This document shows positions 40,168-45,670 of a stretch of DNA of 45,670 nt, one piece after another (the first letter of the stretch is position 1; every line of letters begins with the position of its first letter). Source of the DNA: an uncultured Clostridia bacterium (lineage in GTDB: Bacteria > Bacillota > Clostridia > Oscillospirales > CAG-272). The stretch is taken from positions 1-45,670 of the forward strand of contig CANRFY010000017.1 of assembly GCA_947630015.1 (NCBI GenBank), written 5' to 3'. A program made the position numbers and the translations under genes. The notes under the pieces were generated by a model that was not told the origin of the DNA, did no database searches, and was given only the letters and a program-made list of their open reading frames with translations.

Positions 40168-40617
40168 ATGTCGGTATTGAAATCGAAGCGTAAAGAAAGC
40201 AAGGCGGAGTTCGTCAATACGGCTAACGAAATCTACACGCAGACAATCGCGTTTTTAACGCGATTGTCTGCCCGGTACTCCCGGCTCCTCGCGGCGGACG
40301 TTGCCCATCTCGCGTCGGAGGTTGTGGAAAGAGCCGAAAAAGCGAACAGCATAATGCCAACGGATGAATTGGAAAAGCGTTTGCGACGAGAACACTTGCT
40401 TGAAGCTCGCGCCTCTCTGATGGCGCTTGATGTGAAGTTGTCGCATTGCTATTCTATCATGGTGCTGAACCCGCAAGGGTGCTTTGAAAAACCATCGGGG
40501 AAACCCGTTGAGGAACCGGAGGCAATTCGGCGGCTTGATAAAATGGCTCAATCTCTCGGCGATCTCATCGACAAGGAAAACGCCCTTTTGACGGGTATTC
40601 TTCAGTCGAAGAAATAA
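40168..40617 (+). CDS. avd: Avd-like DGR accessory protein
   Basis: 149 residues, ATG preceded by AAAGAGGTG. Entirely helical and basic (SKRKESKAEFVNTANEIYTQ, LRREHLLEARASLMALDVKL, IRRLDKMAQSLGDLIDKEN), as in the four-helix-bundle Avd family. Avd forms a pentamer, binds the RT and the TR RNA, and is required for cDNA priming in BPP-1. Its position between VR and TR is standard. Confidence 0.85.
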   Translation: MSVLKSKRKESKAEFVNTANEIYTQTIAFLTRLSARYSRLLAADVAHLASEVVERAEKANSIMPTDELEKRLRREHLLEARASLMALDVKLSHCYSIMVLNPQGCFEKPSGKPVEEPEAIRRLDKMAQSLGDLIDKENALLTGILQSKK

Positions 40618-40646
40618 AATTTGGGTGCGTCTCTGTTTCTGTGCCG

Positions 40647-40774
40647 CTCGGCTGCGTGGTGGTGGCTCCGGTCTCCGTATTACAACAATAACAACAATTT
40701 CTGCAATGTCAATACGAGCGGGTCTGCGAACAATAACAATGCAAATTATTCCAATGGTCTCGCGGCGGATTTCG
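40647..40774 (+). repeat. DGR template repeat (TR)
   Basis: 128 bases, not part of a conserved protein. In the fibre frame it holds 13 AAY (Asn) codons, clustered at the equivalents of residues 1410-1414, 1417, 1419, 1425-1428, 1430 and 1433. AAY is the classical DGR codon: A changes at positions 1 and 2 reach 15 residues and never a stop. It lies 214 bases ahead of the RT start, so it is transcribed with it. Confidence 0.96.
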
Positions 40775-40775
40775 C

Positions 40776-40789
40776 TCCCCGAAAGGGGA
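40776..40789 (+). other. Small GAAA hairpin directly after TR
   Basis: 5-bp stem TCCCC/GGGGA with loop GAAA, beginning 2 bases after the VR/TR homology ends. It may be part of the folded TR-spacer RNA recognised by RT-Avd. It mirrors the GAAA hairpin after VR, though with a different stem. Confidence 0.55.
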
Positions 40790-40808
40790 TGGTCACAAGT
40801 AGTAGCTT

Positions 40809-40985
40809 ATGGTGAATCAGACTTCAGCGAAAGGAGAGGCGCTTCCCGGATTGTATCCAAAACTGCCCATTGACGACGGCACACGGACGCTCCTTGCATG
40901 GCGGGGAGAAAGTGCTATCCCCGTTTCATGTGTTCCGTCATGCGGTTTACTGCACACGATATTCAACCGTGCGATGGGCGAATAG
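40809..40985 (+). CDS. Possible 58-residue protein in the DGR spacer
   Basis: An open frame from ATG 40809 to TAG 40983-40985, ending 2 bases before the RT ATG (tagctATG). The RT start has no ribosome site, so coupling to this frame would explain its translation. The peptide is mixed (ALPGLYPKLPIDDGTR, LLAWRGES) with two Cys and no known motif. The spacer is also part of the functional TR RNA in other DGRs, so it may be non-coding. Confidence 0.35.
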   Translation: MVNQTSAKGEALPGLYPKLPIDDGTRTLLAWRGESAIPVSCVPSCGLLHTIFNRAMGE

Positions 40986-40987
40986 CT

Positions 40988-42142
40988 ATGAACTCAACAG
41001 AACGGCACGAGCGCAGGTATCAAAGAAGAAAGGCAATGCGGGAACAACGCAAGCAAGATCGCAGTAGAGCGGTCGGGGGCTTGGGTCGGGTTTTTTCATA
41101 CCATGAAATGTTCCGCGCGGGGAAGAAGTGCTGCAACGGCGTGAGGTGGAAAAACAGCACACAGCGCTTTGAACTCCATCTTTTTTCGCAGACTGCCAAA
41201 ACGCGAAAGCGGCTGTTCTTAAAGACGTGGAAACCGGACAAATATTTCTGTTTCATACGTCGTGAACGCGGGAAGGAGCGCCCGATCAGCGCTCCAACCA
41301 TACGGGATAGGCAGGTTCACAAGGTGCTTACGCGCCGTGCGCTCCTGCCCCTGTATGCGCCCGATATGATCTATAACAACGGGGCATCTATTCCGGGGAA
41401 AGGATTTCAGTTTTCTCGGAATCAGTTATGCAAGGATCTACGGCAGCATTTTCGGATATACGGTCGGGACGGGTTTGTTTTGCTATTGGATTTCACGAAA
41501 TTTTTTCCGTCCGTGCCGCACTCCTCCGTCTATGCTCGGCATTTGCGCATACTGCGGCACCCGAATATCAGAGAACTTGCGGACAAAATCGTTGCTTCTA
41601 TTCCCGGCGGATATGGACTTCCGCTTGGGGTTGAGGTCAGTCAGATGGAGATGGTATCATTGCCGTCTCCCGTGGATAACTTCATTAAATGCCAACTCTC
41701 CATGAAACACGCGGGACACTATATGGATGACTACTATGTCATTGTCCCTCCCGACAGGGATCCGTTTGATATTCTCGCCAAAATCACGGAGAAAGCGCGG
41801 TCAATCGGTTTGACAGTCAGTCAGAAGAAAACGCAGATTCGCCCGTTGACAAAACCGTTCAAATACTGCAAAGCGAAATATACGCTTACAGAAACGGGGC
41901 GCGTGATTGTGAACGGAAACAGGGACAGCGTAAAAAGGGCGCGGAGAAAGTTCAAATATTTCCACGGGCAGGTGGAAAGCGGCGAGATGTCTCTTGAAGA
42001 CTTGCGACAAGCCGTGCAACCCACGTTTGCGTACTTCGACAAGTACAACGATCACGGGAGGGTTCTGCGGCTGCGACGGATGTTTTACGCCTTATTTGGG
42101 TTCTCTGCGGAGGACAAGGAAAATTTCAAGGAGGTTGCCTGA
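40988..42142 (+). CDS. DGR reverse transcriptase
   Basis: 384 residues from ATG 40988; an ATG at 40898 in the same frame would overlap the spacer and is less likely. Motifs: RPISAPTIRDRQVHKVL (RT1/2), LLLDFTKFFPSV with catalytic Asp168, GLPLGVEVSQ ending at Gln219 (the SQ form of motif 4 typical of DGR RTs, in contrast to QGxxxSP of group II intron RTs), YMDD (245-248) with the catalytic Asp pair, then the thumb. No maturase or nuclease domain. It copies TR RNA, misreading A. All catalytic residues are intact. Confidence 0.95.
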   Translation: MNSTERHERRYQRRKAMREQRKQDRSRAVGGLGRVFSYHEMFRAGKKCCNGVRWKNSTQRFELHLFSQTAKTRKRLFLKTWKPDKYFCFIRRERGKERPISAPTIRDRQVHKVLTRRALLPLYAPDMIYNNGASIPGKGFQFSRNQLCKDLRQHFRIYGRDGFVLLLDFTKFFPSVPHSSVYARHLRILRHPNIRELADKIVASIPGGYGLPLGVEVSQMEMVSLPSPVDNFIKCQLSMKHAGHYMDDYYVIVPPDRDPFDILAKITEKARSIGLTVSQKKTQIRPLTKPFKYCKAKYTLTETGRVIVNGNRDSVKRARRKFKYFHGQVESGEMSLEDLRQAVQPTFAYFDKYNDHGRVLRLRRMFYALFGFSAEDKENFKEVA

Positions 42143-42589
42143 ATGGAATATATCGTTCATAGACGTTTGCGCGGAAATACATTGTGCGGGGTCGTGAATC
42201 TCCCGTTTGGGACCGTGTGCGAGCTGCGCGGGGAAATCATATATGCAAAGGACAAGCCGCTTGTCATTTGCACGAGCGAAAAAGCGCATCAATTCTTTGC
42301 TCGCAATGATGACGGGAAGGGAATCGAGCGCGGGCATCTCACACAGGAAATTCTCACGGTGCTGCACCCGATTGACATTGGTGAGGGAGCAACAAGAAAA
42401 CAGATCGCAAAGGCGCAGGAATATGAAAAATTCCGCGAGCGGGCATGGATGCGCATTGATGGAGACCCCGCGCTCAAAAAGTTCAAGCGGGTGGAGATCG
42501 AGGACGATTGGATATGGAATCATGATTTCTACAACGCGGAGATTTCCGACCTGCAATATATTTTGAATACAATCAAGGAGGCGAAATAA
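42143..42589 (+). CDS. Phage protein downstream of the DGR, unknown
   Basis: 148 residues, AAGGAGG at the RT end. Beta-rich N-terminal half (MEYIVHRRLRGNTLCGVVNL), helical C-terminus with several Trp. It is tightly packed between RT and the next gene. It is too far from VR/TR to be a DGR part by sequence. Function unknown. Confidence 0.6.
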   Translation: MEYIVHRRLRGNTLCGVVNLPFGTVCELRGEIIYAKDKPLVICTSEKAHQFFARNDDGKGIERGHLTQEILTVLHPIDIGEGATRKQIAKAQEYEKFRERAWMRIDGDPALKKFKRVEIEDDWIWNHDFYNAEISDLQYILNTIKEAK

Positions 42590-43230
42590 TGTATCGGGTT
42601 ATATCAATCGAAAGAAGCAAGGAGATCGGATTGATCGAGGAGCCGCGCTATATCAAGCGTGGGACGCAGAGCGCGTTTGTGCAGACGACGAAAGAGGACG
42701 CTTGCGGCGTTGCCGTCAACGGCGACCCCTATAATCTTTTCGGACATTCCGAGATCGAGGGGGCGGACACGGTTCTCCTCGTCGAGACGGATGCAGCGCG
42801 GGCGATTGCAGAGCAAAACAAAGCCGTGGAGGAACAGCAGGTCATTTCCGACATTGCTTTCGTCGTTATGGCGGAGGCGGGGAATATCGACGATGTGACG
42901 GCTACGGAACATCTCAATTCGTTTTCGGAATGGGCGTACCCCGTCAAATACGAGGTCGGGAACATTCGGAAGTATGGGGACGCGCTGTATCGGTGCATCA
43001 GCGGGCATATTTCCCAAGCGGATTGGTCGCCCGACGTGTCCGTGAGCCTGTGGGTGCGCATCGGGGATCCTACAGTGGAATACCCCGAATGGTCTAAACC
43101 TATCGGCGCTCACGATGCCTATGCGAAGGGGGACAAGGTTTCTCACAACGAGCAAAAATGGGTCTCCGAGTACGATGCGAATGTATGGGAACCCGGCGTG
43201 TTCGGGTGGAAGGAGGTTATCGAGGAATGA
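42589..43230 (+). CDS. Phage protein with C-terminal carbohydrate-binding-like domain
   Basis: 213 residues. The last 48 or so (YPEWSKPIGAHDAYAKGD then KVSHNEQKWVSEYDANVWEPG) have the Trp pattern of chitin/CBM5-12-type binding modules. A middle coiled-coil part (about 65-100) and a second Trp/Tyr segment (KYGDALYRCISGHISQADWSPD, about 122-143) look like a related repeat. It may be a cell-wall- or glycan-binding tail accessory. No catalytic domain. Confidence 0.7.
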   Translation: MYRVISIERSKEIGLIEEPRYIKRGTQSAFVQTTKEDACGVAVNGDPYNLFGHSEIEGADTVLLVETDAARAIAEQNKAVEEQQVISDIAFVVMAEAGNIDDVTATEHLNSFSEWAYPVKYEVGNIRKYGDALYRCISGHISQADWSPDVSVSLWVRIGDPTVEYPEWSKPIGAHDAYAKGDKVSHNEQKWVSEYDANVWEPGVFGWKEVIEE

Positions 43231-43571
43231 ATGTCACGGGCGCAATCATCACGGCAATAGTGTCGTGTGTGGTATCCTCAATATTGGGGGGCGCATTGGC
43301 GTTCGTGAGTACAAAATTCAAAGGCGTTATCAAACGCGAAAAGGCGATGGAGGAAGGTGTGCAGAGCCTCCTTCGGAATCAGCTTATCGAATATCATGAT
43401 AAGTACACGGAGAGAGGGTATTGCCCGATCTACGCGAAGGAAGCGGCTCGGCGCAGCTATGAAGCCTATCATAATCTCGGCGGCAACGGTGTCATCACGA
43501 AACTGTTCAACGACATAATGGCGCTGCCGGAATCCGCAAGCGAGAAGGAAAGGGAGGGCGCGAAATGTTGA
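43227..43571 (+). CDS. Small holin-like membrane protein
   Basis: 114 residues. One N-terminal transmembrane helix (about 5-29, with GGALAF), then a cytoplasmic helical part (REKAMEEGVQSLLRNQLIEYHDKY). This shape is common in Bacillota phage lysis cassettes next to a holin. Start overlaps the previous stop (ATGA). GAAGGAGGT upstream. Confidence 0.7.
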   Translation: MNVTGAIITAIVSCVVSSILGGALAFVSTKFKGVIKREKAMEEGVQSLLRNQLIEYHDKYTERGYCPIYAKEAARRSYEAYHNLGGNGVITKLFNDIMALPESASEKEREGAKC

Positions 43572-44098
43572 GTATTCTTCGGCTCGGCGGCGGGCTTCTT
43601 CTCCTTATCGTCGCCAACATCGCCATCGGGTCTATCCGTGCGGCGGTCGCGCGGGAATGGGACACAAAGACGTTCGTCAACGGTCTCATCAAGGGCGCAA
43701 TCGTAATAGGCGCGTTCGTCGCGGTCTATTTCGCGGGATGGCTCAATCCCGATCTCGTCGTGGTCGAGTTGGAAGGGCAGACCGTCAACCTTGCAACGGG
43801 GGTCTACTTCGTCCTCCTCGCGGGGTTTACATACTATGCGGGGAAAGTTCTGCTCAAACTTAAAGATATAATCACGACAAAGAAGTCGTCCACGGGAGAA
43901 CAGGAAAAAGCGCCCGAAAAAGATCAGGAAGAAAGCGAGAAAATGGAGAGCGCAATCGAAAAGCTCACCGACATGATCGAGCAGCAGAATGAGCGCTCCG
44001 AGAAATCGGACGAGATTTTGAGAAAGCTCTATGAGGGGATGTTTGGCGCGGAAGAAGAAATGTCAGAAGAACAGGGCGAAATTGCATCTTCCCCGTAA
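43565..44098 (+). CDS. Phage holin
   Basis: 177 residues. Three hydrophobic segments (about 7-25, 42-62, 75-97) then a long charged coiled-coil tail (about 100-177). Fits phage holin families of Clostridia phages. It permeabilises the membrane at lysis. It is the last phage gene; an endolysin would be expected beside it but none is recognisable. Confidence 0.75.
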   Translation: MLSILRLGGGLLLLIVANIAIGSIRAAVAREWDTKTFVNGLIKGAIVIGAFVAVYFAGWLNPDLVVVELEGQTVNLATGVYFVLLAGFTYYAGKVLLKLKDIITTKKSSTGEQEKAPEKDQEESEKMESAIEKLTDMIEQQNERSEKSDEILRKLYEGMFGAEEEMSEEQGEIASSP

Positions 44099-44138
44099 AA
44101 GATTGCAAGTACAGTTTGAATAAATAAGCGAAAAATAG

Positions 44139-44167
44139 AAAAAAGAGCGGGTCAACCGCTCTTTTTT
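44139..44167 (+). terminator. Terminator after the late operon
   Basis: A 12-bp perfect stem (44139-44150 with 44156-44167), 5-base loop, ending in six T. Works in both directions by its A-rich 5' arm. Marks the right end of phage transcription. Confidence 0.9.
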
Positions 44168-44235
44168 GACGGAATCCATACAATCATGGCAACGAACTTG
44201 TCCGTTACGATGATTTGGTTCGGATTTCGTGCGTA

Positions 44236-44310
44236 TGGCTGGGGTAGCTGGATTCGAACCAACGAATGACGGAGTCAGAGTCCGTTGCCTTACCGCTTGG
44301 CGACACCCCA
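44236..44310 (-). tRNA. tRNA-Gln (CTG)
   Basis: Minus strand. Acceptor TGGGGTG pairs with TACCCCA (one G-T), D-arm GCC/GGC, anticodon stem ACGGA/TCCGT around loop CTCTGAC, so the anticodon is CTG (Gln). T-arm GTTGG/CCAGC with TTCGAAT loop. Discriminator G and an encoded CCA end at 44236. A consensus-like promoter sits upstream. Host gene just outside the prophage. Confidence 0.93.
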
Positions 44311-44328
44311 ATCTGTTTACAGTTTTAT

Positions 44329-44357
44329 ATTTTAGCAAACCGCGCGGAATTTATCAA
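44329..44357 (-). promoter_or_regulatory. Promoter of tRNA-Gln
   Basis: Minus strand TTGATA (44352-44357), 17-base spacer, TAAAAT (44329-44334), 18 bases before the tRNA 5' end. Confidence 0.75.
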
Positions 44358-44437
44358 GCGTTTTTCGTATATTTTCCGAAATTTTTTCCGCGCGGTATTT
44401 TTTCGCCGTTTTTTCGATGAAAGTTTTGATAAATAAC

Positions 44438-44466
44438 TTGCCAATTTTTGTCGGGTGTGTTATAAA
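44438..44466 (+). promoter_or_regulatory. Promoter of the lipoprotein gene
   Basis: TTGCCA (44438-44443), 17-base spacer, TATAAA (44461-44466), 18 bases before the ATG at 44485. Confidence 0.75.
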
Positions 44467-44484
44467 TGTTACGGGGGTTTACCG

Positions 44485-45267
44485 ATGAAGAAGATTTTCC
44501 GTATTTCGTTGATCGTTCTTTTTGCGCTTTCCTGTTTGATCTTTTCCTGTTGCAGGCCGTCCTCCGTTTGCGCTCCGCAGAGCGGTTCTGCCTGGCACAG
44601 CGGAACGGGCATCCCTGATATTTCCGTCGGCGCGCCGGGGGACTATTATCTCGACTTCGGCTCGGGTTCCGTATACGAGAAAACGCAGGACGGTTGGGTG
44701 ATCCGCGGAAATTTGCATACCACGTCCGCCGATCAAAAGGTCAAGATCACCTTCGACCCCAACGGGGGCGAATTGCCCTCGGGGTATGTGCGGGAAACCT
44801 CGGTAAACAAGGGGGACGCGCTCGCCCTGCCCATCCCCGTGCGGGAGGGATACCGCTTTCTCGGATGGTTTTACGGCGACGGCGTAAACGGCGGACAGGC
44901 AAACGATCTTACGGTCTTTTCACGGGATATTCTTCTCACGGCGCAGTGGCATAAGTTGCCCGTTTTAACGGTGAAAGCCGATGAGGAGCGCATAGAGGTG
45001 GGCGTCGGCGTTTCCTTTACGGGGGAATACGACGGCACGGACGCGGCGGAGTTCACCCTCTTTATAGAAAAAGACGGAACGCGCGAACCTGCGGCAAATT
45101 CCCTATGGATCTCCCAACAGACGATCCAATTTACGGCGGAAAACGGCACGCTCCGCGGGACCCTTACCTTTTCCGCGGCGGGAGACTTCCGTGTAGTCCT
45201 CCGTGCGGAGGAGAACGGCGAGCAGGCGGAAGCAAGTTTTACGCTCTCCGTAAAGGAGGCGGAATGA
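44485..45267 (+). CDS. Lipoprotein with InlB B-repeat-like domain
   Basis: 260 residues. Lipoprotein signal MKKIFRISLIVLFALSC with a lipid Cys at 17 or 22. Residues about 95-162 form a Listeria-Bacteroides/InlB B-repeat (VKITFDPNGGELPSGY, EGYRFLGWFYG, LLTAQW). An Ig-like beta domain completes it. An extracellular anchored protein of the host. Its stop overlaps the Nudix start. Confidence 0.8.
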   Translation: MKKIFRISLIVLFALSCLIFSCCRPSSVCAPQSGSAWHSGTGIPDISVGAPGDYYLDFGSGSVYEKTQDGWVIRGNLHTTSADQKVKITFDPNGGELPSGYVRETSVNKGDALALPIPVREGYRFLGWFYGDGVNGGQANDLTVFSRDILLTAQWHKLPVLTVKADEERIEVGVGVSFTGEYDGTDAAEFTLFIEKDGTREPAANSLWISQQTIQFTAENGTLRGTLTFSAAGDFRVVLRAEENGEQAEASFTLSVKEAE

Positions 45268-45656
45268 AACCGTCGGCAGAGGTCGTGGCGGCGCTCATTC
45301 GGCGTGAGGGGAAGTTCCTCATCTGCCAGCGCCCGAGAAACAAGGCCCGCGCCCTTTTGTGGGAGTTCGTCGGCGGAAAGGTGGAGCGCGGGGAGACAAA
45401 GGAAGAAGCGCTTGTGCGGGAGTGCCGCGAGGAACTCGGCATAACGGTCGCCCCGCAACGGGAGTATATGCAAGTAATACACGACTATCCCGACCTAACG
45501 GTGCGGCTCACGCTGTTCGAGTGCAAAATCGCACAGGGGGAACCGCAAAAGCTGGAACACGAGGAGATCCGTTGGATCTCGCCCGAGGAGATTCCGCAGT
45601 ATGAATTTTGCCCCGCCGACGTGACGATCTTAAAGCGGTTGATGCGGGACCGTTGA
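45264..45656 (+). CDS. mutT: MutT-type Nudix hydrolase
   Basis: 130 residues, AAGGAGG upstream. Nudix box GGKVERGETKEEALVRECREELGI (within residues about 38-61) with all Glu of the REExxEE core. N-terminus VVAALIRREGKFLICQRP as in 8-oxo-dGTPases. It cleans oxidised GTP from the nucleotide pool. Host gene coupled to the lipoprotein gene. Confidence 0.88.
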   Translation: MKPSAEVVAALIRREGKFLICQRPRNKARALLWEFVGGKVERGETKEEALVRECREELGITVAPQREYMQVIHDYPDLTVRLTLFECKIAQGEPQKLEHEEIRWISPEEIPQYEFCPADVTILKRLMRDR

Positions 45657-45670
45657 CAATATTCCGCAAG

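Larger units (their letters stand above)
39965..42142 (+). mobile_element. Diversity-generating retroelement (DGR)
   Basis: The cassette has all known parts in order: VR at the 3' end of the target gene (39965-40092), tetraloop hairpin (40122-40141), Avd-like accessory gene (40168-40617), TR (40647-40774), reverse transcriptase (40988-42142). TR RNA is copied by the RT with errors at A, and the cDNA replaces VR. Because TR is untouched, diversification can repeat. Confidence 0.96.
1659..44230. mobile_element. Prophage, siphovirus-type, with serine integrase and DGR
   Basis: The interval runs from the integrase end to the last phage gene and contains all expected modules in order: integration, immunity, recombination/replication, packaging, head, tail, fibre plus DGR, holin. 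Host genes lie outside on both sides. Exact ends are not resolved: large serine recombinases use very short core repeats, and I found no convincing shared core between the left junction (about 1660-1728) and the right one (about 44168-44235) beyond a chance-level 7-mer. Confidence 0.85.

Noticed and set aside
40684..40740. AAC/AAT run in TR as a simple microsatellite
   Set aside because: It aligns base for base with VR and follows codon phase, so it is the DGR template and not a simple-sequence repeat.
44236..44310. tRNA-Gln as the integration site
   Set aside because: The tRNA is complete, but no duplicate 3' fragment is present at the left end, and serine integrases rarely use tRNA genes.

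Overview
The window holds an almost complete tailed-phage prophage of about 42.5 kb (roughly 1660-44200) inside a chromosome that looks like a Bacillota/Clostridia-type bacterium. The signs are strong AGGAGG-type ribosome sites, near-consensus sigma-A promoters, a large serine integrase, an SPP1-like head and a long non-contractile (siphovirus) tail. The left flank has the end of nanE and a Gfo/Idh/MocA dehydrogenase (amino-sugar/sialic-acid catabolism). The right flank has tRNA-Gln(CTG), an InlB-repeat lipoprotein and a MutT Nudix hydrolase. I cannot name the species.

Layout. 1.8-4.4 kb: integrase and CI-like repressor leftward, Cro-like gene rightward, with repeated ATTAGATT-N3-AATCTAAT operators. 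4.4-15.9 kb: early genes, namely a YqaJ nuclease and RecT pair, a replisome organizer carrying an HNH domain, a helicase loader, VRR-NUC, SSB, a class 3 lipase, two DNA methyltransferases (one split at an 11-G tract) and many small proteins. 16.0 kb: terS. 16.7-22.4 kb: a separately controlled, mostly leftward module (soluble FtsK-type ATPase, LPD29-like protein, small unknowns, HTH regulator, membrane protein) lying between terS and terL, with its own consensus promoters, CGCG operators and terminators. 22.4-35.8 kb: terL, portal, scaffold, capsid, connectors, tail tube, G/GT chaperones with a -1 slippery site, tape measure and tail tip.

35.8-42.1 kb is the most notable system: a complete diversity-generating retroelement (DGR). 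The 1441-residue tail fibre ends in a DUF6273/C-type-lectin-like domain whose last codons form a variable repeat (VR). Downstream come a GAAA-loop hairpin, an Avd-like protein, an adenine-rich template repeat (TR), and a DGR-type reverse transcriptase. VR and TR differ at 18 of 128 positions, and every difference is an A in TR, the hallmark of A-directed mutagenic retrohoming. The sequence shows that VR has been diversified in the past. The prophage ends with two small tail/fibre-region proteins and two holin-like membrane proteins. I recognise no endolysin.

Sequence problems that a reader should know: two long G-tracts (10 and 11 G) and one probable single-base deletion (near 10098) break or alter reading frames. 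These could be phase-variable tracts, mutations or sequencing errors.
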